From a bacterium (GTDB lineage Bacteria; Sumerlaeota; Sumerlaeia; MVZB01), in assembly GCA_021372575.1 (NCBI GenBank), contig JAJFUE010000146.1, positions 1 through 48,257 on the forward strand: 48,257 nucleotides of DNA. Direction: 5' to 3'. The translations under genes and the position numbers were made by a program. How positions within the stretch are numbered: the first letter of the stretch is position 1; each line of letters starts with the position of its first letter. Under the pieces are notes generated by a model. That model saw only the letters and a list, made by a program, of their open reading frames with translations, did not search any database and was not told where the DNA came from. Shown here in pieces: positions 24,777 to 34,337 of the stretch.

Positions 24777-25514
24777 ATGGCCAAACGCTTCCATTATGCC
24801 TGGTCCACGCTGGGCAAAAAAATCGTGATGGGCTTGACCGGCCTGGGGCTGACCGGCTTCGTGACGGGTCACCTCGCCGGCAACCTGCTGCTGTTCCTGC
24901 CCAAGGAAGGCTATTACACGGGGGCGTTCCACAACCCCGTCATTTACAATCAATACTCGCACCACCTGACGAGCCTCGGGCCGCTGCTGTGGGCGATCGA
25001 GATCGGGCTTCTGGCGATTTTCTTCGCGCACCTGTTGACGGGCGCGGTCGTGGCGCTGGCCAACAACGCGGCGCGCGCGCGGGGCTACGAAGTCGATGGC
25101 AACGCCGACTACACGAGCAAGAAGACGTTCTCCTCGAAAACGATGATCTGGACCGGGATCATCGTCGCGATCTTCATCGTGATCCACCTGTTGAACTTCA
25201 AGTACGGCGTTGAATACAAGACGGCGCTGCCGGGCTTGGCGGAGCCGCAGCGCGATTTTTACCGGCTGGTGACGGAGTTCTTCTCCAAGCCGCTCAACAT
25301 GGGCTTCTATATGTTGTTCATGCTGTGGCTGGCGTTCCACGTGCGGCACGGCTTCTGGAGCGCGTTCCAGTCGCTGGGCCTCAACAGCCTGCGCTACAGC
25401 AAGGCGCTTTATATCCTCGCGCTGCTCATCGCGTTTTTCCTCGGGATCGGTTATCTCGGCATCCCGGTTTACATCTTCATCGGCAAACTCTTCGGTTTCC
25501 CCTGGATAGCCTAA
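24777..25514 (+). CDS. sdhC: Succinate dehydrogenase cytochrome b558 subunit
   Basis: 245-residue membrane anchor of the complex that oxidises succinate and reduces quinone (or the reverse). Five hydrophobic helices and His residues in helices (TGHLAGN, YSHHLTSLG, FFAHLLTGA, VIHLLNF, FHVRHGFWS) suited to bind two haems b, as in the single-subunit b558-type SdhC of Bacillus, Bacteroidetes and epsilon-proteobacteria (TIGR02046 type); LWLAFHVRHGFWSAFQSLGL is a strong family mark. No separate sdhD is present, as expected. First gene of the operon, 15 bp ahead of sdhA, with its own promoter. Confidence 0.93.
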   Translation: MAKRFHYAWSTLGKKIVMGLTGLGLTGFVTGHLAGNLLLFLPKEGYYTGAFHNPVIYNQYSHHLTSLGPLLWAIEIGLLAIFFAHLLTGAVVALANNAARARGYEVDGNADYTSKKTFSSKTMIWTGIIVAIFIVIHLLNFKYGVEYKTALPGLAEPQRDFYRLVTEFFSKPLNMGFYMLFMLWLAFHVRHGFWSAFQSLGLNSLRYSKALYILALLIAFFLGIGYLGIPVYIFIGKLFGFPWIA

Positions 25515-25529
25515 CGGAGGCCTGGTGGC

Positions 25530-27461
<1,932 letters not shown>

Positions 27462-27473
27462 ACGGGATTCGTT

Positions 27474-27506
27474 CGATTACGATTTCGAGCACGAGCACGA
27501 GCACGA
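27474..27506 (+). repeat. Family C hexamer tract inside the sdh operon, copy C3
   Basis: CGATTACGATTTCGAGCACG followed by more AGCACG units, in the 73-bp gap between sdhA and sdhB; sdhA/sdhB gaps are usually only a few bases. Confidence 0.8.
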
Positions 27507-27534
27507 AGCTCGTATCCTCATAGGAGTCGCTAGG

Positions 27535-28326
27535 ATGAATGATGGCATGAAAATCCACCTGCGCATCTGGCGCCAGCCCAATGGCAAGGCCGAGGGAGAA
27601 CTCGTCGATTACACGATCGAGAACGTCTCGCCGGAGATGTCGTTCCTCGAGATGCTCGACGTGCTCAACCAACAGATCATCGCCAAGGGCGAGATCCCGA
27701 TCGAGTTCGACAGCGATTGCCGCGAAGGCATCTGCGGCTCGTGCGGCATCGTGATCGACGGCGTCGCGCACGGGCCGGTCAAGGGCACGGCCACATGCCA
27801 GCTTCACATGCGGCATTTCAAGGACGGCGACACGATCGTGCTGGAGCCGTGGCGCGCCAACGCGTTCCCGATCATCAAGGATCTTGTCGTCGATCGCTCG
27901 GCGCTGGACAGCATCATCACGGCCGGTGGCTACGTCTCGGTCCACACGGGGTCGGCGCCGGACGCCAACGCGAACCTGATCGGCAAATACGCGGCCGACA
28001 AGGCGATGGACGCGGCGGCGTGCATCGGCTGCGGGGCGTGCGTGGCCTCGTGCCCGAATGCCTCGGCGGCGCTGTTCACGGCGGCGAAGATCTCGCACCT
28101 CGTGAACCTGCCGCAGGGCCTCACGGAGCGCGCGCGCCGCGTGCGCAACATGGTCGAGGCGATGGACACGGCGGGGTTCGGCAACTGCTCCAACCACGGC
28201 GAATGCCAGGCCGTCTGCCCGAAGGAGATCTCGATCCAGACGATCGCGGTCATGCGCCGCGAATACCTGCGATCGCTGACGTTCGACTACGCCGCGGCCG
28301 GCGACATCGCCGCGGGCTCGGACTGA
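27535..28326 (+). CDS. sdhB: Succinate dehydrogenase / fumarate reductase iron-sulfur subunit
   Basis: 263 residues. It carries all three cluster motifs: [2Fe-2S] in [16 protein letters not shown] with the fourth Cys in ATCQLHM (residues ~61-88); [4Fe-4S] in [12 protein letters not shown] (~163); [3Fe-4S] in [12 protein letters not shown] (~221). It passes electrons from SdhA FAD to SdhC haem and quinone. GGAG and TAGGATG precede the start. It ends the operon 17 bp before a long hairpin terminator. Confidence 0.94.
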   Translation: MNDGMKIHLRIWRQPNGKAEGELVDYTIENVSPEMSFLEMLDVLNQQIIAKGEIPIEFDSDCREGICGSCGIVIDGVAHGPVKGTATCQLHMRHFKDGDTIVLEPWRANAFPIIKDLVVDRSALDSIITAGGYVSVHTGSAPDANANLIGKYAADKAMDAAACIGCGACVASCPNASAALFTAAKISHLVNLPQGLTERARRVRNMVEAMDTAGFGNCSNHGECQAVCPKEISIQTIAVMRREYLRSLTFDYAAAGDIAAGSD

Positions 28327-28342
28327 TTCAATCCAAAAGTGA

Positions 28343-28398
28343 ATGGACCAAAAGCATGAACCCCTCGCTGGCGCGAGGGGTTCATGTTTTTGGTCCAT
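28343..28398. terminator. Terminator of sdhCAB, within a 56-bp palindrome
   Basis: Perfect 14-bp stem CATGAACCCCTCGC/GCGAGGGGTTCATG with a 4-nt loop, extended by ATGGACCAAAA/TTTTGGTCCAT after one mismatch. The T run on the plus strand and A run on the minus allow termination in both directions. Confidence 0.85.
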
Positions 28399-28538
28399 AC
28401 CGGCGCGCCGTGTTCCCGCTTGAAATCACGCTCGGCAATCACCAGAATTTCCATCAGACGGCATGGGTGCGGTAATCAACAAATAATGAAAATCTTGCGA
28501 GCATCCTGGTTGTTGAGACGGAAACTCGATGGGACTAA

Positions 28539-28671
28539 AGTGAATGACATACGTTTTCTGGCAATGATCCTGATCGAAATAGTCCCCGGTTTTGCGGAGT
28601 AGCGATTGATTCGATTACGATTACGATTACGAGCACGAGCACGAAGGTGCTACTTTCGGCAGGCGCTCTAA
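28539..28671 (+). repeat. Family C element (diverged full copy), copy C4
   Basis: TCTGGCAATGATCCTGATCG, then CGATTACGATTACGATTACG plus AGCACG units (28611-28645), ending CTACTTTCGGCAGGCGCTCT. It stops 14 bp before the next start codon. The remaining gap 28399-28538 shows nothing. Confidence 0.75.
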
Positions 28672-28684
28672 TTGAGGTGATATC

Positions 28685-29629
28685 ATGAGGATTCCCAGAC
28701 TTGCTTTGTTCATTCTGTTCCTTGCCGTCATTCACTCCGCCCACGCCGGGACGGGGGTGTTTTCTTCGGACGGCGGGACCGTCTATCTGGCCAATGGGCA
28801 GCTTGGGGTGCTTGATCTGGACAAGCCTGATCATATCGACAGGCTCACCACGCCGAGCCAGATCGGCGAGAACATCATGGCCGTCACGCGGGCCGGCGAT
28901 TCGATCCTGTGCCTCAGCCAGCACCACGTCGCCTCGTTCAATCCGAAGACCCGCGAGTGGAAGAAAATCACGGACGCCGCCGGCGACGTCAAATTCCTCA
29001 ACATGGCCTACGATTCGACCCGCGACATGCTCGTGATCACGAAGTATCCGACCACCTATCAGTTCTATGACGGCTGTCCGGTGAACCTCGTTTGCCTGAA
29101 CCTGAAGGACACCTCGCAGACGACCGTGCGCAGCCGCGGCGTGGGGTTTGCGCGCGGGCCGGCGTTCGACAGCCGGGGGCATTTCTTCTTCTCGTGGCTC
29201 GGCGACATGTGGCAGGGGCAGATTGAAATGAAGGACGGCGAGGCATGGCTCGTCGGCAGTCGAGCGGCCGCGCTCGCCCGGCCCGAGACCGCGATCGCCA
29301 GCATGTATGGCTGGGGGATTTTCGAGATCGCGCCGGCCGGCACGAAGCTTTATTTTCACAACAAGCAGCGCGGCGGCACGACGTTCGGCGCAATCATGTC
29401 GATCGACAGTCCGGCCGCGGCCAGGCGCGACGGGGCGCCTTATGGCCGCGAGGCGAAGTTGCTTTCGTCGGTCAAGGTCGTCAACGACACGGCAACGGCG
29501 ACGCCATTCCTCTGCGCCTCGCCTGACGGGACGAAGGTGTTCTTCATCGCCGACAACAAGTGCTGGCTGGTCGAAGACAGGAACAAACCGCGCGAACTCC
29601 CGGTGAAATTCGAGCGCATGCGGCAGTGA
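28685..29629 (+). CDS. Secreted protein, probably beta-propeller-like, unknown function
   Basis: 314 residues with a clear signal peptide (MRIPRLALFILFLAVIHSAHA). Short repeated beta patterns (GTVYLANGQLGVLDLD, GDSILCLSQHHVASFNP, DMLVITKYPTTYQFY, GTKLYFHNKQRGG, DGTKVFFIADNKCWLVE) resemble blades of a propeller of the PQQ/WD40-like sort, about five or six. No catalytic motif. A GAGGTGA ribosome site precedes ATG 28685. Not in an operon: the sdh terminator lies upstream and a family-A repeat starts 28 bp downstream. It may bind glycans or sense ligands in the periplasm; that is a guess. Confidence 0.65.
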   Translation: MRIPRLALFILFLAVIHSAHAGTGVFSSDGGTVYLANGQLGVLDLDKPDHIDRLTTPSQIGENIMAVTRAGDSILCLSQHHVASFNPKTREWKKITDAAGDVKFLNMAYDSTRDMLVITKYPTTYQFYDGCPVNLVCLNLKDTSQTTVRSRGVGFARGPAFDSRGHFFFSWLGDMWQGQIEMKDGEAWLVGSRAAALARPETAIASMYGWGIFEIAPAGTKLYFHNKQRGGTTFGAIMSIDSPAAARRDGAPYGREAKLLSSVKVVNDTATATPFLCASPDGTKVFFIADNKCWLVEDRNKPRELPVKFERMRQ

Positions 29630-29656
29630 CTTGTCATGTCGAGTTGGTTTGGATGG

Positions 29657-29769
29657 ATGATCGAACCGGTAAACCGGTTCTAAAATGCGCCGATCGGACC
29701 GGGGGTAGGTTCGGCTCGCAAGCTCGCCGAACCAACCCCCGGCTTAGAGATCGAACCACTTCGTGGTTC
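29657..29769 (-). repeat. Family A three-hairpin element, copy A4
   Basis: ATGATCGAACCGGT-a-AACCGGTTC; middle stem CCGGGGGTAGGTTCGGC/GCCGAACCAACCCCCGG; final GAACCAC-ttc-GTGGTTC. The middle stem differs from A1 and A3 on both arms while staying paired. Confidence 0.85.
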
Positions 29770-29885
29770 CACAACCATGACACCGATAAATTACAGGCGA
29801 TCAAGCTACTAATGTGGTATCCCAAAAATAACTTGCAGCATTGATGGCTAAAGCCGGCTAAAAATTGATCAAGATGAGCCGAAAA

Positions 29886-29932
29886 CCACCGGCTGAAGCC
29901 GGTGGCAACCCGTTTAGCCCGCTAAAGCGGGC
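29886..29932 (-). repeat. Family B palindromes, copy B5
   Basis: CCACCGGCTGAAGCCGGTGG and GCCCGCTAAAGCGGGC with the linker GCAACCCGTTTA, as in B4. Confidence 0.75.
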
Positions 29933-29971
29933 ACGGGTTCGAATTCATTTGGTTCTGGCTACGCCAGGTTA

Positions 29972-30020
29972 GGATTACGAGCACGAGCACGAGCACGAAC
30001 GGATAACTTTCGGCGTGCGC
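29972..30020 (+). repeat. Family C right half, copy C5
   Basis: GATTACGAGCACGAGCACGA, then GGATAACTTTCGGCGTGCGC: hexamers plus the conserved right end. It ends next to the VTC stop codon. The left half of the element is replaced by the B5 cluster. Confidence 0.75.
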
Positions 30021-30021
30021 C

Positions 30022-30798
30022 CTAAACCTGGGCGACGGGGATGCGGATGAGTTCGGGTTTAGGGATCGGTTGCGCGATCGGCTCGAGGTGAATCGGCCGG
30101 ATCGAGGCGAGCGGACCGAGCGATTGGATGCCGAGGACGTATTTCGAGCAGCGGCCGAGCCGGAACGGCAGGAGGTTCGTGATGCGGGCGGCATCGAGCG
30201 CGTGCTCGGGGGCGAACTTGAGCTCGATCACGATCGGGACGGCGCGCGGGAGGATCGGGGCCGAGGGGTTGAACGACGCGCCGGGGCTGAAGAATTGAAT
30301 CCGCGAATCGACCGTGAGGCGGAACCGGCCGTCGCCGCTGAGGAAATAATGACGGCTGTAACGGTTCACGAGCGTGGCGCGCATGCCGGAGAGAATCTCG
30401 CGGATCGCGAGCCGTGAATCGTGGATCGTGGATCGTGAATCGTGACATGCAAACAGAGATTCGATATCAGTGATTGATGAAAGCGGATACGACAACTTCC
30501 CGCCGACGAGGCCGCGCTTGATTTTGCGCTCGAGCGTTGGCGTGTCGATCGGGCCTTCCAGGTCGCCATACCAGCGGATGCGCGTCTTGACACGGTCGGC
30601 GACGCCGCTGACGTGTTCGAAGTAGGCCCGCAGCCCCGGCGTGTCGAGATAGATGTTGTTCACGACACGCTGCGGGTAAGCCTCGCGGAACATCGCCGGG
30701 TGGCGCCGCACGACAGCAAGCACCGCGGACAATGAATGAGCCTGCGCAATGAACTTGCGTTCGTAACGGACATTGGGGATTGGAGAAGGATGATTCAT
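30022..30798 (-). CDS. VTC-domain protein (polyphosphate polymerase-like)
   Basis: 258 residues. The VTC domain is the catalytic fold of yeast Vtc4, a basic tunnel that makes polyphosphate from ATP. Marks: VRYERKFIA at the N-terminus, NNIYLDTPGLRAYFEH, DRVKTRIRWYGD (the basic R-x-R-x-R strand), LERKIKRGLVGGKLSYPL, VNRYSRHYFLSGDGRFRLTVDS and VIELKF near the end. A run HDSRSTIHDSRLAIR (30413-30444 region) comes from an in-frame family-G repeat inserted in a loop of the domain. ATG 30798 (GGCGG upstream) is chosen because the upstream extension translates another repeat. Third gene of the CotH-DUF4956-VTC cluster. Bacterial VTC proteins of this cluster may act on spore-coat-like or surface phosphorylation rather than polyphosphate. 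Confidence 0.88.
   Translation of the reverse strand: MNHPSPIPNVRYERKFIAQAHSLSAVLAVVRRHPAMFREAYPQRVVNNIYLDTPGLRAYFEHVSGVADRVKTRIRWYGDLEGPIDTPTLERKIKRGLVGGKLSYPLSSITDIESLFACHDSRSTIHDSRLAIREILSGMRATLVNRYSRHYFLSGDGRFRLTVDSRIQFFSPGASFNPSAPILPRAVPIVIELKFAPEHALDAARITNLLPFRLGRCSKYVLGIQSLGPLASIRPIHLEPIAQPIPKPELIRIPVAQV
30413..30444. repeat. Family G repeat inside the VTC reading frame, copy G2
   Basis: CGTGAATCGTGGATCGTG units of 8-10 bp in tandem, same motif as 11299-11319. It adds about ten residues in frame. Confidence 0.7.
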
Positions 30799-30815
30799 TC
30801 GACCGCCATCTTTTC

Positions 30816-30930
30816 GAACAGGAGGAAACAGAGGAAACAGAGAAGATATTTCACCACTGAGACACGAGGAAATGATCAATCATCGTGAAATTAATCAATG
30901 AATCTCCGTTTTCTCCGTTTCCTCCTGTTC
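30816..30930. repeat. Family H inverted repeat with GAAACAGAGGAAACAGAG arms
   Basis: Left arm 30816-30845 (GAACAGGAGGAAACAGAGG...) and right arm 30904-30930 (inverse, ...CCGTTTCCTCCTGTTC) around about 58 bp, just upstream of the VTC start. Confidence 0.65.
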
Positions 30931-30938
30931 AGAAATTT

Positions 30939-30972
30939 TCGATTACGATTACGAGCACGAGCACGTGCACGA
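30939..30972 (+). repeat. Family C hexamer tract between VTC and DUF4956 genes, copy C6
   Basis: CGATTACGATTACGAGCACG and more units, ending within 2 bp of the DUF4956 stop codon. Confidence 0.8.
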
Positions 30973-30973
30973 T

Positions 30974-31660
30974 TTACAGGCCGAGGCCCTGGTCGTCGAG
31001 GCAGCTCACTTTGACGTGCGGGTTCAGCTCGCGCAGACGGTGGTTGAACCGCTCGATGTTGACGGCCTGCTTGAAATCGACGAGGAACGCGGCCTCGAGC
31101 ATCTCCGTCGAATCGTCGTAACGCTTGAGGCTGGCCGTGGCGCCGGCCGCCTGGAGCAGGTCCATCATCTGGCTCAGGCTGATCTTGTGCGGGTTCGAGG
31201 TCGTGACGGTCACATAGAGGTTCGGGTCGTCGGTCTTGCCACCGCGCACAAGGTTCTGGATCAGGATCAGGCCGAGGATGATGACGACGGCGACGATCGA
31301 GAGGAGAATCTGGCCGGCGCCGAGGCCGAGGCCGATGCTGATCGTGAGGAACAGGTAGGCGAGCTCCTCGGGCTCCTTGATCGCCGCGCGGAAACGGACA
31401 ATCGACAGCGCGCCGACGAGGCCCAGCGACAGGGCCAGCGAGGACTTGACGATCGTGATGATGAGCGTGGTGGTCACCGCGACCAGAAGGAAATTGCGCG
31501 CGAAGACGCGGCGGTTTGAAAGCGAGTGGCCGAACTTGATGTAAAACAGGCCGATCAACAGGCCGAGCGCCGCCGAAAGGACAAGGCACAGGATGAACTC
31601 CGGCATGTTGATGGCGTTGGCCTGATTGATCAGTTTTTCGATCAGCATTTTCTTGGTCAT
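30974..31660 (-). CDS. DUF4956 membrane protein
   Basis: 228 residues. The N-terminal half has three or four transmembrane helices (PEFILCLVLSAALGLLIGLFYI, NFLLVAVTTTLIITIVKSSLALSLGLVGALSIVRFR, YLFLTISIGLGLGAGQILLSIVAVVIILGLILI); the RFRAAIKEPEELAYLF signature of DUF4956 lies at about 90-105. The C-terminal ~90 residues are a soluble alpha/beta domain, possibly ferredoxin-like (NPHKISLSQMMDLLQAAGATASLKRYD). Its start ATG overlaps the cotH stop in ATGA (31657-31660), so the two are translationally coupled. AAGGAAAC precedes ATG 31660. DUF4956, VTC and CotH genes commonly occur together; the biochemical link is unknown. Confidence 0.9.
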   Translation of the reverse strand: MTKKMLIEKLINQANAINMPEFILCLVLSAALGLLIGLFYIKFGHSLSNRRVFARNFLLVAVTTTLIITIVKSSLALSLGLVGALSIVRFRAAIKEPEELAYLFLTISIGLGLGAGQILLSIVAVVIILGLILIQNLVRGGKTDDPNLYVTVTTSNPHKISLSQMMDLLQAAGATASLKRYDDSTEMLEAAFLVDFKQAVNIERFNHRLRELNPHVKVSCLDDQGLGL

Positions 31661-33504
31661 GGTTTTGTTTCCTTTTGTGAGTGAGTCGTGGCTGCGTCTT
31701 TGGCGACGGGCTTGTATTTCGAAAGATAGTCGTGGCGCTTCGCGACGAAAGACTTGATGCTCGAGGAGCGCGGGCCGAACTGGAATCGATCGGGCTGCGC
31801 CTGGGCGGTTTGCCTGGGCTCGTCGGCGAGGCTGCGCGCATACTCCTCGTAGGAATCGAGCTTGCGGGTGTCGGCCTTGACGTCGGCGTCGATCAGGTCG
31901 TGGTATTGTTGCGCGATCGGGCCGAGCCGGCTCCAGTCGAGCCAGGCGTTGTTGATATCTTTCACGTAATCGAGATAGCGCGCCTTGAGCGCCGGCACCG
32001 CGAGGAGCTTCGCGATGAGCGGATTGTTCGCGCTCGCCGCGGAGACAAGCGGGTCGAGCGAAACGCCGCCGCCGCCCATGCCGCCGGGACCGCCGGGGCC
32101 GAATCCGGGGGGCGGGCCGAAACCCTGCCGGCCGCCGCGCTGGGAATTGGGCCGCTGCATCGTGCCGGAGGTTTGCGCATTGCCGCGGCGCGCCCATGGG
32201 GGCGGCCCCATGCGGCGCATGCCCGGAGGCGGACCGCCACCCGGGGGCGGTCCGCCGGGCCCTCCTCCCGCGCTGAAACATTCGTTGGCATCGTAAGGGA
32301 TGATGTGAAAGCGGCCGGTCTTGTCGAGGTAAAGCTCGATGTCGCTGTTGCGCGACCAGAAGCCGTCGCCGTTGGCCATCACGTTGTCCCACGCGAGGAA
32401 GCGCAGGACGGCATCGACGTCGAGGATCGGCGCGAGGGCGGATTCAAGCTGGCCGGCGGGTGTCTGGTTGATCACCCGGCACAGGTTGATGAGTTCGCGC
32501 CAGACCTCGGGGGTGTCCTTGGACTTGATCTGGTAGGCGCGCTTGTAGGGGGCTGGATCCTCGCCCTGGTAAGCGAACGTGGAGTGCGGGCCGGGGTTGC
32601 CCTGGACCTTCCAGCGCGCGCCCTTCGTCGTGCCGAAATTGTCGCGCACAAAATCCTTGTTGAAATGCTGCTGGTTGACATAGACGCCCCAGCATTCGCC
32701 GTTGATGACGACGCGCATGAGGTTGGCCCTGGGGGCGGGGATGTATTCGCGGGCGATCTGGAGCCCGAGGACGGTGCGCAGGAACGAGGCGTCCTCGTGC
32801 GAATTGAGGAGGTTGAGCTTGCGGTAGCCCTCGACCTGCTGGTTGGGGTGGACGAGATCGAACGTCAGGACCATCGAGCGCTTGAAGCCGGCGCTGACCA
32901 TCTGGTAGGAGGACATGCCGTGGAAATGCACGCCGACGTCGCGATAGAGCGTGCCGTCGATCGTGACCTTCGCGGGGACCTCGACATCGGTTCCCTTGAA
33001 ATCCGCAAGTTCCTGTTCCCAATCGGTGGAATCGAATTCGATAAAGATCGTGCGCAGCGTCAGCGGGTCGTAGAGCGGAACACCACTGTAATTTTTAACG
33101 TCTGCGGGAGCCAGACGACGGCCGAGCGTCGGCGTCGTTTGGCGCTGGAATCCGGGAGGGCCGCCGCCGGGAGGGCCGGGGAAACGCCGACTCGATTTGG
33201 TCGAGGCCAGTTTGGCACGCGCGGCCTTGCGCTCGGAGGCGTTCAAGATGCCGTCACGGTCCCTGTCGAAGTCCTTGAGCAGCGCGATTTCCTGCTGATT
33301 GAAACCCGGAGGGCCGCCGCCGGGCCTGAAATCCGGCGGGAAATCCGGCGGAGCGAAGTCGTCGTCATTGTCGTCGTCGGCGGGGTCGAAAATAAAATCT
33401 TTATTTGAATTGTTTCGCAGGGCTGACGGCTGGGCGGCAGAGCAGTGACCGCAAGCAACGAAACAGGCGATGAGGGAGAAAATGCTGATGAGGTGCCGGA
33501 TCAT
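31657..33504 (-). CDS. cotH: CotH-family kinase-like protein with EF-hand motif, secreted
   Basis: 615 residues. Signal peptide (MIRHLISIFSLIACFVACGHCSA). Then an acidic stretch, Pro/Gly-rich linkers and an EF-hand-like loop DFDRDRDGILNASE (~75-90). The CotH core (about 135-450) shows DVGVHFHGMSSYQMV, KRSMVLTFD, KLNLLNSHEDASFLRTVLGLQIARE, VVINGECWGVYVNQQHFNKDF and FLAWDNVMANGDGFWSRNSDIELYLD..IPYDANECF; the WDN..NGD segment matches the catalytic/metal region of CotH kinases, which phosphorylate spore-coat protein in Bacillus. A Gly/Pro/Met-rich insert follows (about 455-520), then a helical tail. The start at 33504 is chosen for the signal peptide. First of three clustered genes; substrate unknown. 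Confidence 0.88.
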   Translation of the reverse strand: MIRHLISIFSLIACFVACGHCSAAQPSALRNNSNKDFIFDPADDDNDDDFAPPDFPPDFRPGGGPPGFNQQEIALLKDFDRDRDGILNASERKAARAKLASTKSSRRFPGPPGGGPPGFQRQTTPTLGRRLAPADVKNYSGVPLYDPLTLRTIFIEFDSTDWEQELADFKGTDVEVPAKVTIDGTLYRDVGVHFHGMSSYQMVSAGFKRSMVLTFDLVHPNQQVEGYRKLNLLNSHEDASFLRTVLGLQIAREYIPAPRANLMRVVINGECWGVYVNQQHFNKDFVRDNFGTTKGARWKVQGNPGPHSTFAYQGEDPAPYKRAYQIKSKDTPEVWRELINLCRVINQTPAGQLESALAPILDVDAVLRFLAWDNVMANGDGFWSRNSDIELYLDKTGRFHIIPYDANECFSAGGGPGGPPPGGGPPPGMRRMGPPPWARRGNAQTSGTMQRPNSQRGGRQGFGPPPGFGPGGPGGMGGGGVSLDPLVSAASANNPLIAKLLAVPALKARYLDYVKDINNAWLDWSRLGPIAQQYHDLIDADVKADTRKLDSYEEYARSLADEPRQTAQAQPDRFQFGPRSSSIKSFVAKRHDYLSKYKPVAKDAATTHSQKETKP

Positions 33505-33782
33505 GATGGTGCGCACAATTGCCTTGTGTTGTTGTTCCAACCCCCGCCTGCAGTCACTATGGCATGCTTTCAGACCGGGCGGTATGAACATGTGCATTAA
33601 TTATTTTTAATGATCAGGAAATAAGCGCAAAAGGTGAATTATTTATAATAATCTCACTAAATACTAATATCGCGGTCAGAAAAAATACGACGCATAAATT
33701 TGACGGATTCGGGCAATGTGATATACAATTCAAAAAACTTTATCATGATGCGCCGCCGTTGAGAACGGATTGGAGGATAGCC

Positions 33783-34238
33783 ATGGACACCTTTGATGTT
33801 GATAAATTGATGCGTTATGACCATCTCAAAGAGCAATGGGAATCGACGATCGAGCGGGAGCGCGAAAAAGACAAGCCGCCCGGAACGCATGCGAGAAACG
33901 AAACGACCGAACCGCCACCGGCAACCGCGAAAGATCCTTCTCCCGCCCCGCCATCGGCTCCTGCACGCAGCACAGTCATCGCATCGCCCAGGATTGAGAC
34001 CCTGCGCCGCGGCCAGCGGCTCGAATTCGTTTCCGGCATCAGGAAGTGGTGCGCCGTCTATTGGGGCAAGGACGACGAAGGCCACGTGATCGCCCACAAG
34101 ACGTTCAAGGATTGGGCGCTGATGCACCTGGACCTCAAGGAATACCTCGACAAGCTTTCCGCGGAATCCGAACCGGACCATGAACTGGTGCGATCGATCG
34201 AGCAATGCCTCGCGGGTTACGAGAAACGCGCGGCGTGA
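33783..34238 (+). CDS. Conserved-looking small protein encoded before dnaK, unknown function
   Basis: 151 residues. A charged helical N-terminus (MDTFDVDKLMRYDHLKEQWESTIEREREKD), a Pro/Ala/Ser-rich linker (about 35-75) and a C-terminal domain (RKWCAVYWGKDDEGHVIAHKTFKDWALMHLDLKEYLDKL). No family recognised. GGAGG lies 6 nt before ATG 33783, so translation should be strong. It is 99 bp before dnaK on the same strand with no terminator between, so probably cotranscribed. A role as substrate, adaptor or regulator of the divergent DnaK is inferred from context only. Confidence 0.7.
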   Translation: MDTFDVDKLMRYDHLKEQWESTIEREREKDKPPGTHARNETTEPPPATAKDPSPAPPSAPARSTVIASPRIETLRRGQRLEFVSGIRKWCAVYWGKDDEGHVIAHKTFKDWALMHLDLKEYLDKLSAESEPDHELVRSIEQCLAGYEKRAA

Positions 34239-34337
34239 GGGGCGCCGGGGGTGGGGAACGCAGTCTGAAATGCGCTGAACCGCAAGGTTCGCCAGGTGGG
34301 TGGAACACATGGTGCGCATCGAAGAAGGAGATGCAAG

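Larger units (their letters stand above)
29630..30021. other. Gene-free interval with A4, B5 and C5 repeats between convergent genes
   Basis: A4 (29657-29769), B5 palindromes (29886-29932), a TTTGGTTCTGGCTACGCCAG hairpin (29949-29969) and hexamer tract C5 (29972-30000) with its ATAACTTTCGGC end follow one another. No gene is seen. Confidence 0.75.

Noticed and set aside
30974-32392. 472-residue reading of the DUF4956 frame starting far upstream
   Set aside because: The upstream half overlaps cotH on the same strand and is Arg/Pro-rich shadow sequence; the true start at 31660 has a ribosome site and family-typical N-terminus.
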